A program made the position numbers and the translations under genes. The notes under the pieces were generated by a model. It was given only the letters and a program-made list of their open reading frames with translations, ran no database searches and had not been told where the DNA came from. Of a stretch of 64,000 nt of DNA, positions 47,801 to 57,552 are shown piece after piece; the stretch's first letter is position 1; each line of letters opens with the position of its first letter. This stretch comes from Methyloversatilis sp. (lineage in GTDB: Bacteria; Pseudomonadota; Gammaproteobacteria; Burkholderiales; Rhodocyclaceae), in assembly GCF_030698125.1 (NCBI RefSeq), contig NZ_JAUYNV010000025.1, forward strand, positions 248,001 to 312,000, in the 5' to 3' direction.

Positions 47801-48834
47801 GCCAGCCCCGCCTTGGGCTTTGCACCCCGGCCGGTCGCGCCCTCGTCGCGGATTTCGCCGCCGGCGCCGGTCGCAGCGCCGGCAAATGGTGAAATCGCGG
47901 TCGGATGGTTGTGCGTCTCGACCTTGGCCAGGAAGTGCATCGACTCGGCATGCCAGCCCCAGCGGCCGTCGCGGTCCGGGTAGAAGCGGTCGACCGGCGC
48001 AGTCGTTGCGCCTTCAATCACCGCCGCATTGTCCGAATACGCCACCACGGTATGCTGCGGGGTCGCGCGGTGGGTTTCGCGGATCATGCCGAACAGGCTC
48101 AGTTCCTGCGTCGCGTAGTCGATGTTCCAGCTCGCGTTGAATATCTTGTGCCGGCAGTGCTCCGAATTGGCCTGCGCGAACATCATCAGTTCGACGTCGG
48201 TAGGGTCGCGGCCGAGCTTCGAATACGCCGCGAAAAGATAGTCGATCTCGTCGTCGGACAGCGCCAGACCGAGTGCGCTGTTGGCGTGCACCAGCGAGGC
48301 GCGGCCCTGCTCCTTGTCACCGTCTCCGAGCGCCACGCTGACCAGAGGACGCGGCGGCACATGGCTGAACAGCGCATCGGCGTCGTCAAGACTGCCCAGC
48401 ACCGATTCGGTCATGCGGTCGTGCAGCTTCGCCGACAGCGCCGCGCGCTCGGTCGCGTCGAGCGACGCCGCGCCCAGCAGGCCGCGTGACAGCTCGATTT
48501 CGTACAGCACACCGCGCTCGATGCGCAGCACGCTGGTCAGGCCGCAATTGCGCGCGATGTCGGTTGCCTTCGACGACCAGGGCGAAATGGTGCCCAGCCG
48601 TGGCGTCACCAGCAGCGCAACCGCAGCCGGCGTGACCGCCGGTTCGGCGGCCAGCAGCGCGTGCAGCTGCGCCAACTCGCCAGCGCCCGGTGCTGCGCTG
48701 CATTCGACGAAGAAGTGCTGCGTCGCGCGCATTTCGCGCACCTTGCCGACCGTCGCGCGACAGTCGTCGGCCAGGCGTGCCAGACGCGCCTCGGAAAAGG
48801 CAGGGGTACCGCGGAGCTTCAGAATGAGGGTCAT
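44836..48834 (-). CDS. purL: Phosphoribosylformylglycinamidine synthase
   Basis: The 1332-residue single-chain enzyme makes FGAM from FGAR, glutamine and ATP in purine synthesis. It has an N-terminal PurS-like part, two AIRS-like ATP domains ([61 protein letters not shown]) and a C-terminal class I glutaminase (Cys in [20 protein letters not shown]). The large form is typical of proteobacteria. It is a single-gene unit with its own terminator. Confidence 0.97.
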   Translation of the reverse strand: MTLILKLRGTPAFSEARLARLADDCRATVGKVREMRATQHFFVECSAAPGAGELAQLHALLAAEPAVTPAAVALLVTPRLGTISPWSSKATDIARNCGLTSVLRIERGVLYEIELSRGLLGAASLDATERAALSAKLHDRMTESVLGSLDDADALFSHVPPRPLVSVALGDGDKEQGRASLVHANSALGLALSDDEIDYLFAAYSKLGRDPTDVELMMFAQANSEHCRHKIFNASWNIDYATQELSLFGMIRETHRATPQHTVVAYSDNAAVIEGATTAPVDRFYPDRDGRWGWHAESMHFLAKVETHNHPTAISPFAGAATGAGGEIRDEGATGRGAKPKAGLAGFSVSNLNIPGFEQPWERVDGELYGKPERIASALQIMIDGPLGAAAFNNEFGRPNLAGYFRTFELSFMGEMRGYHKPIMIAGGIGNISARDALKIVFPAGTKLIVLGGPAMLIGLGGGAASSMTTGTNTADLDFASVQRGNPEIERRAQEVIDRCWQMQDDNPILAVHDVGAGGLSNALPELAHGAGHGAWFDLRAILSEESGMSPAELWCNESQERYVLAIAPERVDDFRALCERERCPYAVLGEATPDGQLTVEDPHFGTKPVDMSMDVLLGKPPKMHRTVQRRPAFAPPMDVAGYDLKDTAYRVLSMPSVASKSFLITIGDRSVGGLTARDQFVGPWQMPVADVAVTSAGFSGYQGEAFAMGERTPVALLSGPASGRMAIGEAITNLVAADVRSFDRIKLSANWMAAAGHKGEDAALFDTVKAVAMDFCPGLGLSIPVGKDSLSMKTRWTAGEGDEAKQKEVVSPLSLVITAFAPVGDVRKTVTPQLLIDPEVDTELLLLDLGQMKNRLGGSAFAQAYGVVGEHAPDADAVLLGRFLPAINRLRDEGYLLAYHDRSDGGLFATLCEMAFASRVGLSINLDTLAYDPLLVDVDSLAKKPDAVRGRFNDRTFSALFAEELGAVIQIRVAERSKVMDVLREAGLSGVTHGIGSPNDRDEIRLWHNAKVIFSEARSDLLKAWSEVSHRIAALRDDASCAEEAFALLDDKDDTGLFAALTFDPQEDIAAPFVSSGKRPRIAILREQGVNGQVEMAAAFDRAGFEAHDVHMSDLMAGRVKLADFKGLAACGGFSYGDVLGAGAGWAKSILFNAQLRDAFAEYFNREDTFALGVCNGCQMMSQLRDIIPGAAHWPRFERNRSEQFEARFTMVELVESPSIFFRGMSGSKLPIVVSHGEGRAVFDDLQAQSLARVAMRYIDHDGKVATRYPRNPNGSPDGITSVTTDDGRATILMPHPERVFRTVQMSWHPEHWGEDSPWMRMFRNARVWVG

Positions 48835-49182
48835 GAGGGGAAACTGGAGGAAAGGACGCCGGACACCGCCACGCGGATCCGAATTCGCAATTATATATAG
48901 GGGGCACCGATCACCGCAGTCGGATCGTTGCGCCGGCGTTTTGTTCGCAGTTCGCGCGAGGCGCAGTCAGCGTGCCCTTGCGGACGGCCCGCGGGCCGTT
49001 ACCGCCCAGGGCGCAGGGTTGCCGCGGAGCCTGTGGGGCTGTTCCTGTGGGAACGACGTCCTCGCACGCCCCCGGCGCAACATCGGCCCCCCGCCCGGGC
49101 TTGATGTTTGTATGCTCCATGGCATCTGAAGCTGCGGGCTGCAGACTGCAGTCCGGATCGACGATTTTCACAAGGAATGAAC
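48835..49182. other. Gene-free region between divergent purL and the thioredoxin gene
   Basis: About 350 bp with no credible ORF. It holds a candidate purL -10 box (48890-48895) and a 16-bp perfect palindrome, ACGGCCCGCGGGCCGT, at 48984-48999. The remainder is GC-rich without other signals I can name. Confidence 0.5.
48890..48895 (-). promoter_or_regulatory. Candidate purL -10 box (TATAAT)
   Basis: The minus strand has a perfect TATAAT in an AT-rich patch about 56 nt before the purL start codon. The -35 region at the right spacing is poor (TGCGGT), so an activator or an extended element would be needed. Confidence 0.4.
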
Positions 49183-50064
49183 ATGCATCCCGACGCCCCC
49201 GACGCGACAGGTGGCGACGTCATCGAAGTCACCCTGACCAATTTCCAGCGCGATGTGATCGACATGTCACAGCGCATGCCGGTGCTGGTCGATTTCTGGG
49301 CGCCCTGGTGTCAGCCCTGTCAGGCGCTGACGCCGCGGCTCGAAGCGCTGGCCGCCAGCTACGCCGGCCGGGTGCGCCTGGCCAGGATCAACTCGGACGA
49401 CAACCCCGAACTGGCGCGCCGCTTCGGCGTACGTGGCATTCCGAATGTGAAAGCCTTCGTCGGCGGCGTGATGGTGGATGAATTCACCGGCGTGCTGCCG
49501 GATCGCGAACTGCGCGAATTCGTCGACGCCCTGCTGCCGTCGCCGGCAGAACCGACCTGCGATGAAGCGCGCGCCGCGCTGCTGCGCGGTGATGCTGATG
49601 CCGCGCTGGCGCTGAACGAGGCCGCGCTCGGCCTCGATCCGCTGTTCGAACCGGCCATGCTCGGCCGGGTCGAGGCGCTGATTGCGCAGGCCCGGCTCGA
49701 CGAAGCCCAGGCTGCACTCGACGCGCTGCCGGAAGACATGACGGACCGCGCCCGCATCGGCACGCTGTACGCGCGCATCGCGGTCGCGCGACGCCAGCCC
49801 GGAGATGCCGACCACGACTACGCGGCGCGCATCGCGCGCAATCCGGACGATCTGGCTGCACGCCTCGAATGGTCGGCACTGCACGCAGCGGAAGAAGACT
49901 GGGAGGGCGCGATGAAGCAGGCGCTCGAAGTGGTCAGACGCGACCGCGATTTCGGCGACGATGCCGGCCGGCGCACGCTGATCGATCTGTTCGACCTGCT
50001 CGGCAGCGACCACCCGCTGGTGCGCCACTATCGCCGCGAACTGGCGGCCGTGCTGAACAAGTGA
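49183..50064 (+). CDS. Thioredoxin-domain co-chaperone, YbbN/CnoX-like
   Basis: The 293-residue protein has an N-terminal thioredoxin fold with an intact CxxC (FWAPWCQPCQALTP) and a C-terminal region of TPR-like helices (about residues 125-290), the layout of YbbN. E. coli CnoX has SxxC, so the CQPC here suggests redox activity as well as holdase function. ATG 49183 has AAGGA 6 nt before it; ATG 49177 is too close to that motif. The stop overlaps the glycosylase start (TGATG). Confidence 0.9.
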   Translation: MHPDAPDATGGDVIEVTLTNFQRDVIDMSQRMPVLVDFWAPWCQPCQALTPRLEALAASYAGRVRLARINSDDNPELARRFGVRGIPNVKAFVGGVMVDEFTGVLPDRELREFVDALLPSPAEPTCDEARAALLRGDADAALALNEAALGLDPLFEPAMLGRVEALIAQARLDEAQAALDALPEDMTDRARIGTLYARIAVARRQPGDADHDYAARIARNPDDLAARLEWSALHAAEEDWEGAMKQALEVVRRDRDFGDDAGRRTLIDLFDLLGSDHPLVRHYRRELAAVLNK

Positions 50065-50588
50065 TGCCGGACGGCGCTTGCATCCGCTGCTTCGCCCCGG
50101 TGGCCGATCCGGCCACCGCGCGCGTCCTCATCCTGGGCTCGATGCCCGGAGCGGCATCGCTGGACGCCAACCAGTACTACGCGCATCCGCGCAACCAGTT
50201 CTGGTCCATCATGGGCACGCTCGTCGGTGCTCACCCCGCACTGCCCTACGCCGAACGGCTGGCCGTGCTGACCCGCGCCGGCCTCGCGCTGTGGGACGTG
50301 TTGTCGAGCTGCGAGCGGCGCGGCAGCCTCGATTCGGCGATCGATCTGCGCTCGGCCCAGGCGAACGACTTCGTTACGTTTCTCGCGTGCCACGCCGGCA
50401 TCCGTCGCGTGCTGTTCAATGGCGCGCTGGCCGAAACCTGCTTCCGGCGCGACGTGATGCCGCACATTCGCCCGGTCGAAATGCTCAGACTGCCATCAAC
50501 CAGCCCGGCCCACGCCGGCCTGTCGGCAACCGACAAGCTGCTTGTCTGGCGGACCGCCCTGCAACCCTCGGCCATGGACGTGGTCTGA
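50064..50588 (+). CDS. DNA-deoxyinosine/uracil glycosylase (family 6, HDG-like)
   Basis: The 174-residue protein of the uracil-DNA glycosylase superfamily has GSMPGAASLDANQYYAHPRNQFWSIMG at the N-terminal active site, LWDVLSSCERRGSLDSAI in the middle and LPSTSPAHAG as the second motif. Family 6 removes hypoxanthine and sometimes uracil from DNA. Translation is coupled to the thioredoxin gene before it by stop-start overlap. Confidence 0.88.
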   Translation: MPDGACIRCFAPVADPATARVLILGSMPGAASLDANQYYAHPRNQFWSIMGTLVGAHPALPYAERLAVLTRAGLALWDVLSSCERRGSLDSAIDLRSAQANDFVTFLACHAGIRRVLFNGALAETCFRRDVMPHIRPVEMLRLPSTSPAHAGLSATDKLLVWRTALQPSAMDVV

Positions 50589-50617
50589 GCGGCCTTGAAT
50601 TCTATGGATACGACTAC

Positions 50618-51712
50618 ATGACTTTCCTGCTGTTCGGCCTCGGCCTTGTCGCGTTGATCGCAGGCGCCGAGCTGCTGGTGCGCGGCGCCTCGAAACTGGC
50701 GCTGTCCTTCGGCCTTTCGCCGCTGGTGGTCGGGCTCACCATCGTCGCCTTCGGCACCAGTTCGCCGGAACTGGCGGTGTCGGTGCAGTCGGCCTGGAAC
50801 GGCAAGACCGACATGGCGGTCGCCAATGTTGTCGGCAGCAACATCTTCAACGTGCTGTTCATCCTCGGTCTGTCGGCGATGATCACGCCGCTGCTGGTCG
50901 ACAAGCAGCTCATCCGCCAGGAAGTGCCGATCATGATCGGCGTATCACTGCTGTTCGCCGCACTGACGCTGGATGGCGGCGTATCGTTTTTTGACGGCGC
51001 GATTTTCGTCGCGCTGATGATTGGCTACACCACCTTCCTGATCGTGCAGAGCCGCCGCCAGACCAAGGCGCAGCATGACGCACTCGACGACGAATACGCG
51101 GAAAGCATGGGTGAGAGCGCAACCGGCTGGGACTCGAAGCTGCCGGTGCAGATCGTACTCATTCTGGCCGGCCTGGGCCTGCTGGTACTCGGCTCAAACC
51201 TGCTGGTCGAAGCGGCCATCGTGTTCGCGCGTTACCTGGGCCTGAGCGAAGCGGTGATCGGCCTGACCATTGTCGCTGCCGGCACCTCGCTGCCCGAGGT
51301 CGCCGCGTCGGTCACGGCGGCGCTGCGCGGCCAGCGCGACATCGCGGTGGGCAATGTTGTCGGCAGCAATACCTTCAACATCCTGGGCGCGCTCGGCGTG
51401 TCGGCGATGGTGGCACCGAGTGCGCTTACGCTGCCGCCTTCGATGCTGGCTTTCGACATCCCGGTGATGACCGCTGTCGCCATCGCCTGCCTGCCCATCT
51501 TCATGACCGGCAACCTGATCGCGCGCTGGGAAGGGGGGGTGTTCTTCGCCTACTACATCGCCTATACGCTATACGTCATCATGGCCGCCAAGGACCACGA
51601 CGCGCTCGGCGACTACGCCTTCGTGATGCAGACCATCGCCCTGCCACTGACCGCCATCACGCTGGCCATCATCGTCGTGCGGCACGCCCGGAGGCGCAGA
51701 CCGGCGACATAG
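50618..51712 (+). CDS. Calcium/sodium antiporter (YrbG-type CaCA exchanger)
   Basis: The 364-residue inner-membrane exchanger has two inverted halves, each with the alpha-repeat: GLTIVAFGTSSPELAVSV...NVVGSNIFNVLFILG and GLTIVAAGTSLPEVAASV...NVVGSNTFNILGALG. The conserved Glu residues of the ion sites are present in both (SSPE, SLPE). A short acidic loop (DALDDEYAESMGESA) separates the halves. A bidirectional terminator follows, shared with the opposing tRNA cluster. Confidence 0.93.
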   Translation: MTFLLFGLGLVALIAGAELLVRGASKLALSFGLSPLVVGLTIVAFGTSSPELAVSVQSAWNGKTDMAVANVVGSNIFNVLFILGLSAMITPLLVDKQLIRQEVPIMIGVSLLFAALTLDGGVSFFDGAIFVALMIGYTTFLIVQSRRQTKAQHDALDDEYAESMGESATGWDSKLPVQIVLILAGLGLLVLGSNLLVEAAIVFARYLGLSEAVIGLTIVAAGTSLPEVAASVTAALRGQRDIAVGNVVGSNTFNILGALGVSAMVAPSALTLPPSMLAFDIPVMTAVAIACLPIFMTGNLIARWEGGVFFAYYIAYTLYVIMAAKDHDALGDYAFVMQTIALPLTAITLAIIVVRHARRRRPAT

Positions 51713-51741
51713 CGAGACGTCAGGACGTCGTACCGTGAACG

Positions 51742-51771
51742 AAAAAAAGGGAAGCAAGCTTCCCTTTTTTT
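51742..51771. terminator. Bidirectional intrinsic terminator
   Basis: A7-GGGAAG-CAAG-CTTCCC-T7: a symmetric hairpin flanked by A and T runs, serving the antiporter gene on the plus strand and the tRNA cluster on the minus strand. Confidence 0.9.
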
Positions 51772-51778
51772 GTCATGC

Positions 51779-51854
<76 letters not shown>

Positions 51855-51892
51855 GCTGCGGGTGACCCGGGCGGGTCGTCCGACTGATGTAC

Positions 51893-51966
51893 TGGAGGCG
51901 AGGGTCGGAATCGAACCGGCGTCCACGGCTTTGCAGGCCGCTGCATGACCACTCTGCCACCTCGCC
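51893..51966 (-). tRNA. tRNA-Cys (GCA)
   Basis: This is a 74-nt tRNA with CCA end. The acceptor is GGCGAGG/CCTCGCC, the anticodon loop CTGCAAA gives GCA, and the T arm has GGTTCGATTCC. It lies between two identical tRNA-Gly genes. Confidence 0.96.
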
Positions 51967-51999
51967 GGTGGTGCAGCCCGTCCGAAGGGCTGCAAACAG

Positions 52000-52025
52000 A
52001 AAGGGGAAGACAAACTTCCCCTTTT
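52000..52025 (-). terminator. Terminator-like hairpin between tRNA-Gly and tRNA-Cys
   Basis: On the minus strand AAAAAGGGGAAG-TTTGT-CTTCCCCTTT follows the first tRNA-Gly after 8 nt. It resembles the terminator after the second tRNA-Gly. The T run on this strand is short (TTT), so read-through to tRNA-Cys is plausible. Confidence 0.6.
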
Positions 52026-52033
52026 TCAAATCT

Positions 52034-52109
<76 letters not shown>

Positions 52110-52122
52110 AAGACAGGCGCGC

Positions 52123-52150
52123 ATTATAGGTCTGGCAGGAAACCTGTCAA
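52123..52150 (-). promoter_or_regulatory. Consensus sigma-70 promoter of the Gly-Cys-Gly tRNA cluster
   Basis: On the minus strand a perfect TTGACA (52145-52150) and perfect TATAAT (52123-52128) are 16 bp apart. A GC-only discriminator (GCGCGCC) follows, a feature of stringently controlled stable-RNA promoters. The tRNA-Gly 5' end is 13 nt after the -10 box. Confidence 0.9.
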
Positions 52151-52191
52151 GACATGGGGCGAACAATTTCGCCGGCTCGGCAAGACTCCCC

Positions 52192-52764
52192 CTATAGCGC
52201 CTTGCGCGCGCGCAGTTCGGGCCAGGCGCGGCGCATGTAATAGACCATCGAATAGACGGTGAGCACCGCCGCAATCCAGATCAGCCAGCGGCCGATGAAC
52301 GCGATGTCGATGCCGAGCAGCGGTTCGTAATAAAGCAGCATCGGTATGGCCGTCATCTGCGCGGTCGTCTTGATCTTGCCGATCATCGACACTGCGACAC
52401 TGCGTGATGCGCCGACCTTGGCCATCCATTCGCGCAGCGCCGAGATGGTGATTTCGCGACCGATGATGACGAAGGCGATGACCGTGCTGGTACGGTCGAG
52501 CTCGACCAGCATGATCAATGCCGCAGCCACCATGAGCTTGTCGGCCACCGGATCGAGGAAGGCACCGAAGGCGGTGGTCTGGTTCAGCGTGCGCGCGAGG
52601 TAGCCGTCGAGCCAGTCGGTCACCGCGGCGATGACGAACACCAGCGTTGCGGTGAGGTTCTTGTCGGCCATCACCAGCGTACGCTCGGGCAGGAAGAAGA
52701 CACCGACGAACAGGGGAATCAGCAGGATGCGCGCCCAGGTGAGCGCGGTCGGTACGGTGAACAT
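52192..52764 (-). CDS. pgsA: CDP-diacylglycerol-glycerol-3-phosphate 3-phosphatidyltransferase
   Basis: The 190-residue membrane enzyme makes phosphatidylglycerol-phosphate. It has the CDP-alcohol transferase motif DWLDGYLARTLNQTTAFGAFLDPVADK with all the Asp residues, and four or five helices. It is the gene after uvrC (4 nt apart) and before the tRNA cluster, an order conserved in many proteobacteria. Confidence 0.95.
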   Translation of the reverse strand: MFTVPTALTWARILLIPLFVGVFFLPERTLVMADKNLTATLVFVIAAVTDWLDGYLARTLNQTTAFGAFLDPVADKLMVAAALIMLVELDRTSTVIAFVIIGREITISALREWMAKVGASRSVAVSMIGKIKTTAQMTAIPMLLYYEPLLGIDIAFIGRWLIWIAAVLTVYSMVYYMRRAWPELRARKAL

Positions 52765-52768
52765 GGAG

Positions 52769-54550
52769 TCAGTTTAACTGCCGCTGTATCTGTTCGGCCA
52801 GTTTGCGACTGATGCCTTCGACTCGGCACAGGTCTTCGACCGTGGCATTGCGCACGCCGCTCAGTCCGCCGAAGGTTGTCAGCAGTCGTTTGCGGCGCGC
52901 AGGACCGATGCCCGGTATGTCTTCCAGCGTCGAGGTGAGCCGCTTCTTTTCGCGCCGCGCACGGTGGCCGGCGATGGCAAAACGGTGTGCTTCGTCACGG
53001 ATTTCTGCGATCAGGTGCAGCGCCGGATGTTCCGGCCCGAGCACCAGCCCCGCCTCGACGCCCGGACGGATCAGCTCTTCCGCACCCATCTTGCGCTCCA
53101 CGCCCTTGGCCACGCCGACCAGCGGCAGATCGAGCCCGAGTTCGATCATCACCTCGACCGCGATGCCCAACTGCCCCTTGCCGCCATCGATCAGCACCAG
53201 ATCGGGCCGCACGCCTTCGCCGGTGACCACCTTCTCGTAGCGGCGCGTCAGCACCTGGCGCATCGCGGCGTAGTCATCGCCGGGGGTCACGCCTTCGATG
53301 TTGTAGCGGCGGTATTCGCTGTTGCGCATCGCGCCGTTTGCCCACACGACGCAGGACGCCACCGTGGCTTCGCCCATCGTGTGGCTGATGTCGAAGCATT
53401 CGATGCGCTCGGGGGCCACATCCAGCTCCAGCGCCTCGACCAGCGCCCGGACACGGTGCGTGGCGCGCGCGCCGGCGTCGAGCTTCACGCGCAGCGCGAT
53501 CTCGGCGTTCTTCAGCGCCATGTCGGCCCAGGCGCGCTCGCGCTCGTTGCGCGCCAGTGCGAGCGCCGTGCCGGGGATGGGCGCTTCGGCATCGTCGTCC
53601 GGCAGCACATTCACGATGACACGACCCGGCGGCGGCTGGGTGGCGAAATGCTGGGCAAGGAAGGCACACAGCATGTCGGCTTCGCTGCCCTGCCCGGCAG
53701 CCGGGAAATGCGCATGATCGCCCAGGTGGCGACCGCCGCGCACCATGGCGTGATTGACGCAGGCGGTGCCGTCACGCTCGACCGCGACCACGATGTCGAT
53801 ATCCTCGTCGCGCGCGCTGTCGGCGTACTGCTTGTGCAGCACACGGCTCAGCGCCTTGATCTGGTCGCGCACCTGGGCCGCCTTCTCGAACGCAAGCGCC
53901 TCGGCGGCAGCGTTCATCTGGTCGGACAGCCGGTCGATCACTTCGCTGTGCCGCCCGCTCAGGAACAGGCTGGTCAGCCGCACATCCTCGTCGTAATCGG
54001 CCTTCGACACCTTGCCGACACAGGGCGCGGAACAGCGGTGGATCTGGTGCAGCAGGCAGGGCCGCGAGCGGTTGGCGAACACGCTGTTTTCGCAGGTGCG
54101 CAGCAGGAAGGCGCGCTGCACCAGCTGTATCGTTTCGCGCACCGCCCACACGCTGGGCAGCGGCCCGAAATAGCGCGCATCGCGTCCCACCGTGCCGCGG
54201 AAGAAGGCGATGCGCGGAAACGCATCCTGCGTGAGCTTGATGTAGGGGTAGGACTTGTCGTCCCTGAACAGGATGTTGTACTTCGGCCGCAGGCTCTTGA
54301 TGAGGTTGTTTTCGAGGATGAGCGCTTCAGCTTCCGAACGCACGACCGTGGTGTCGACCCGCTGCACCTGCGACACCATCATGCCGATGCGCGGGCTCGA
54401 CGCGGTGCGCTGGAAATACGACGACACGCGCCGCTTCAGGTTTTTCGCCTTGCCGACGTAGAGCACTTCTTCGTCGGCACCGATCATGCGATAGACGCCG
54501 GGCGCCTCGCTCAGCGTCTGCAGATAGGTCCTGGCGTCGAACACGCTCAT
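52769..54550 (-). CDS. uvrC: Excinuclease ABC subunit C
   Basis: The 593-residue nuclease subunit makes the incisions in nucleotide excision repair. It has the N-terminal GIY-YIG domain (PGVYRMIGADEEVLYVGKAKNLKRRVSSYF), the Cys-rich region (CLLHQIHRCSAPCVG), the UvrB-binding motif region, the RNase H-like domain (ECFDISHTMGEATVASCVVW, DLVLIDGGKGQL) and C-terminal helix-hairpin-helix (IPGIGPARRKRLLTTFGG). Length is normal. Confidence 0.97.
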   Translation of the reverse strand: MSVFDARTYLQTLSEAPGVYRMIGADEEVLYVGKAKNLKRRVSSYFQRTASSPRIGMMVSQVQRVDTTVVRSEAEALILENNLIKSLRPKYNILFRDDKSYPYIKLTQDAFPRIAFFRGTVGRDARYFGPLPSVWAVRETIQLVQRAFLLRTCENSVFANRSRPCLLHQIHRCSAPCVGKVSKADYDEDVRLTSLFLSGRHSEVIDRLSDQMNAAAEALAFEKAAQVRDQIKALSRVLHKQYADSARDEDIDIVVAVERDGTACVNHAMVRGGRHLGDHAHFPAAGQGSEADMLCAFLAQHFATQPPPGRVIVNVLPDDDAEAPIPGTALALARNERERAWADMALKNAEIALRVKLDAGARATHRVRALVEALELDVAPERIECFDISHTMGEATVASCVVWANGAMRNSEYRRYNIEGVTPGDDYAAMRQVLTRRYEKVVTGEGVRPDLVLIDGGKGQLGIAVEVMIELGLDLPLVGVAKGVERKMGAEELIRPGVEAGLVLGPEHPALHLIAEIRDEAHRFAIAGHRARREKKRLTSTLEDIPGIGPARRKRLLTTFGGLSGVRNATVEDLCRVEGISRKLAEQIQRQLN

Positions 54551-54583
54551 CGGGCCGGCATGCGGGACTTCACGGCCGGCCGG

Positions 54584-55618
54584 TCAGGCGGTGAGCCGCT
54601 GCACCTGATCGAGCGCATCGCGATAACGTGTGTCCTGCGCGAGCTGCGTACGGTCGCCGAACGGCTGCTTCGGCAGCAGCGACGCGACGCGCGCGCTGCG
54701 CTCGGCGTCGGGCGCCGGATGCCAGCCGTCTATGAGCCGGATCGCCTGATCTCGTGCATTGCACACCAGCACCATGTCGCAGCCGGCGTCCCACGCCGCT
54801 TCCGCGCGCGCGACGACGTCACCGACGACCGATGCACCCTCCATCGACAGGTCATCACTGAACACCACGCCGTCGAATTCGAGCCGGCCGCGCAGGATGT
54901 CCTGCACCCACTTGCGTGAGAAACCCGCCGGCAGCGCATCGACTGCCGGGTAGATGACGTGCGCCGGCATCACGGCATCGATCTGCCGGCCCAGCTGCAG
55001 ATAGGGCTGGATGTCGGTGCGCCAGATCGTGTCGAAATCGCGTTCGTCGACCGGGATGGCGACATGCGAATCGGCGGCGACGAAGCCGTGACCGGGGAAG
55101 TGCTTGCCGACCGACTTCATGCCGGCCGCGCGCAGCCCCTCTGCCAGTGCACCGGCCAGTGCGGCGACGATGGCCGGATCGCCGTGAAAGGCACGGTCGC
55201 CGATGACGGCGCTGGCACCGAAATCGAGATCGAGCACCGGCGTGAATGACAGATCGACGCCCAGCGCACGCAGTTCGGCGGCCAGCACGAATCCGGCGGC
55301 GCGCGCTTCGCCCAGCGCTGCGGTGGCATCGGCTTCGTAGCGTGTGCCCAGCGTGCGCATCGCCGGCAGATGGGTGAAGCCATCGCTGCGAAAACGCTGT
55401 ACGCGACCGCCCTCGTGGTCGACCGCGATCAGCAGCGGCGGTGTGCGCACGGCGTGAATGGCTTCCGTCAGCGCGGCGAGCTGGCGTGCGTCGCTGAAGT
55501 TGCGGGCAAACAGGATGAGCCCGCCGACCGAAGGATGGGCGAGCAGTTCGCGGTCTTCGGCGTCCAGTTCGAAGCCGGCCACGTCGAGCATGACCGGGCC
55601 GGGAGGGGCGTGTCTCAT
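54584..55618 (-). CDS. nagZ: Beta-N-acetylhexosaminidase
   Basis: The 344-residue cytoplasmic family 3 glycosidase removes GlcNAc from anhydromuropeptides in cell-wall recycling. It has LIAVDHEGGRVQRF, the catalytic His loop KHFPGHGFVAADSHV and the nucleophile Asp in VVFSDDLSMEGA. ATG 55618 ([15 protein letters not shown]) overlaps the acpS stop by 4 bases, so it is the last gene of this operon; longer in-frame starts run into acpS. Confidence 0.95.
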   Translation of the reverse strand: MRHAPPGPVMLDVAGFELDAEDRELLAHPSVGGLILFARNFSDARQLAALTEAIHAVRTPPLLIAVDHEGGRVQRFRSDGFTHLPAMRTLGTRYEADATAALGEARAAGFVLAAELRALGVDLSFTPVLDLDFGASAVIGDRAFHGDPAIVAALAGALAEGLRAAGMKSVGKHFPGHGFVAADSHVAIPVDERDFDTIWRTDIQPYLQLGRQIDAVMPAHVIYPAVDALPAGFSRKWVQDILRGRLEFDGVVFSDDLSMEGASVVGDVVARAEAAWDAGCDMVLVCNARDQAIRLIDGWHPAPDAERSARVASLLPKQPFGDRTQLAQDTRYRDALDQVQRLTA

Positions 55619-56004
55619 GCTGCGGTCTCCGTGCGCTCGACCACGACGAAAGCCAGCGCGTACGCGACTTCGTCCGACAGCGACAGATGCGGATGCAGAC
55701 CACGCTGCTCCAGCCACTGCATCAGCAGCTCGTCGAACAGGAACACCGGCTTGCCGAGGTCGTCGTGCGTTACGGCGATCGAGCGCAGCAGCACCGGCGC
55801 GCGCACCCCCGTGCCAAGTGCCTTGCCGAGCGCTTCCTTGGCGGCGAAGCGCTTGGCGAGAAAGCGTGCCGGTTCGCGCGCGCGCTCGAATTCAACCATT
55901 TCGGACACGGCCAGAATGCGCCGTGCCAGCGCTTCGCCATTGCGCGTGACCAGCCGTTCCAGCCGCGCGATGCTGCACAGGTCAGTGCCCACACCGAAAA
56001 TCAT
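55615..56004 (-). CDS. acpS: Holo-[acyl-carrier-protein] synthase
   Basis: The 129-residue enzyme transfers 4'-phosphopantetheine to acyl carrier protein. It has [17 protein letters not shown] at the start, the [20 protein letters not shown] motif with the metal-site Glu, and [16 protein letters not shown] at the end. It overlaps pdxJ and nagZ by 4 bases each. Confidence 0.95.
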   Translation of the reverse strand: MIFGVGTDLCSIARLERLVTRNGEALARRILAVSEMVEFERAREPARFLAKRFAAKEALGKALGTGVRAPVLLRSIAVTHDDLGKPVFLFDELLMQWLEQRGLHPHLSLSDEVAYALAFVVVERTETAA

Positions 56005-56756
56005 GCCACCCTCCCCGCCGCCTCTCGCATCAGTTGCTTCATTTCGCGCACCGCCTCACGCAGGCCGACGAACACCGAACGGCTGACGATGGCATGACCG
56101 ATGTGCAGTTCGCGCACGCCCGGCAGCTCCGCCACCGGCTGAACATTGGCGTAGTTCAACGCGTGACCGGCGTTGAAGCGCATGCCCAGATCGCGGATCG
56201 CCTTGCCGGCAGCGCGCACCTTGTCCAGTTCGACCGCCACCGGCTGCGATTCGCGATCGCGGCCGAAACCGTGGAAGGCATGCGCGTACGGGCCGGTGTG
56301 CACCTCGCACACCTGGGCACCGATACGCGCCGCTGCTTCGATCTGCGGCAGTTCGGCGTCGATGAACACGCTGGTGACGATGCCGGCGTCGCGCAGGCGC
56401 CCGACCACGCCGTGCAGACGCTCTTCCTGCGACACGATGTCCAGCCCGCCCTCGGTGGTCACCTCGTGCCGCCCTTCCGGCACCAGCATGGCCATCTCGG
56501 GCTTGAGGTTGCAGGCGATGCCCACCATTTCATCGATGGCCGCCATTTCGAGATTGAGCTTGATGTGCACCAGATCGCGCAGCCGGCGCACGTCGTCGTC
56601 CTGGATGTGACGACGGTCTTCGCGCAGATGCACGGTGATGCCGTCGGCACCGCCCAGATGCGCCTCCACGGCGGCCCACACCGGATCCGGCTCGTAGGTG
56701 CGGCGCGCCTGGCGCAATGTGGCAACGTGGTCGATATTGACGCCAAGTTCGATCAT
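56001..56756 (-). CDS. pdxJ: Pyridoxine 5'-phosphate synthase
   Basis: The 251-residue TIM-barrel enzyme performs the last condensation in DXP-dependent vitamin B6 synthesis. Key motifs: [28 protein letters not shown], the Glu of TTEGGLD and [16 protein letters not shown] near the C-terminus. It lies 3 nt after recO and overlaps acpS. Confidence 0.96.
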   Translation of the reverse strand: MIELGVNIDHVATLRQARRTYEPDPVWAAVEAHLGGADGITVHLREDRRHIQDDDVRRLRDLVHIKLNLEMAAIDEMVGIACNLKPEMAMLVPEGRHEVTTEGGLDIVSQEERLHGVVGRLRDAGIVTSVFIDAELPQIEAAARIGAQVCEVHTGPYAHAFHGFGRDRESQPVAVELDKVRAAGKAIRDLGMRFNAGHALNYANVQPVAELPGVRELHIGHAIVSRSVFVGLREAVREMKQLMREAAGRVA

Positions 56757-56759
56757 GAG

Positions 56760-57494
56760 TCAGAGATCCTGTAATTCGATGAATACACGCCGGGTTCGCA
56801 GTTCCTGCCCCTGCAGATAGTGGGCGATCAGCGTGCGCATCAGTGTTCGTGCCAGACGCGCGACCTGCGGATCGCCGTAATCGTCACCGCTGATCGCCAG
56901 CGCCTGCGCGCCAGTCAGGCTGACAACGTCAGGCGCGCCCGCGTCGCCCGCCACCAGGCCCTGATCGGGCACGTAATGGTACGAAGCATCTACAGCCAGC
57001 GCGTCGCCGTGCGCGTCGACGTCCAGCGTCAGCCCGTAACCCAGTTCCTGCAGCAGCGATTTCTCGAAGCTGCGCAACAGCACCTGATGGCTGGCCGTTT
57101 CGCCCGGTGCCAGCGCCAGCTTCTGCAACGTGTCGGCATAGCGGTCGAACAGCGCCGGGTGCGCATCCTCGCGTGCCAGCAGGCGCTGCAGCAATTCGTT
57201 CAGATAGTAGCCCAGCAGCAGCCGCGGGCCGGACAGCATGGGCCATGCGCGCTGCCATTCGGCGCGCGCCAGCGTACGCAACTCCCCCTGGCCGAACCAG
57301 CCCAGTTCGAGCGGCTGGAATTCCACCAGCACGCCACGCAGCGCCGCACGCGGTCGCTTGGCACCGCGCGCCACCAGGCCGATACGGCCGAAATCGCGGC
57401 TGAATACATCGACCACCAGGCTGGTTTCGCGGTAGGGGTGGGCCTGCAGCAGGAAGGCGGGCTGGCCGTCCACCCGCTGCTTGCCAGAATTCAC
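56760..57494 (-). CDS. recO: DNA repair protein RecO
   Basis: The 244-residue mediator loads RecA on gapped DNA with RecR. It has the N-terminal OB fold (AFLLQAHPYRETSLVVDVFSRDFGRIGLVARGAK) and a C-terminal helical domain (LLRSFEKSLLQELGYGLTLD). The zinc Cys seen in some RecO proteins are absent, as is common in beta- and gammaproteobacteria. It lies between era and pdxJ, the standard order. Confidence 0.93.
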   Translation of the reverse strand: MNSGKQRVDGQPAFLLQAHPYRETSLVVDVFSRDFGRIGLVARGAKRPRAALRGVLVEFQPLELGWFGQGELRTLARAEWQRAWPMLSGPRLLLGYYLNELLQRLLAREDAHPALFDRYADTLQKLALAPGETASHQVLLRSFEKSLLQELGYGLTLDVDAHGDALAVDASYHYVPDQGLVAGDAGAPDVVSLTGAQALAISGDDYGDPQVARLARTLMRTLIAHYLQGQELRTRRVFIELQDL

Positions 57495-57552
57495 CTGACC
57501 GCCTTCCGGCGACCTTGGCTGCGCCGCCTCGCGGCAGACAGCACCACTGCGC

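Noticed and set aside
52964-54919. A 651-codon plus-strand open frame
   Set aside because: It is antisense to uvrC and nagZ, both of which are full-length and motif-complete.
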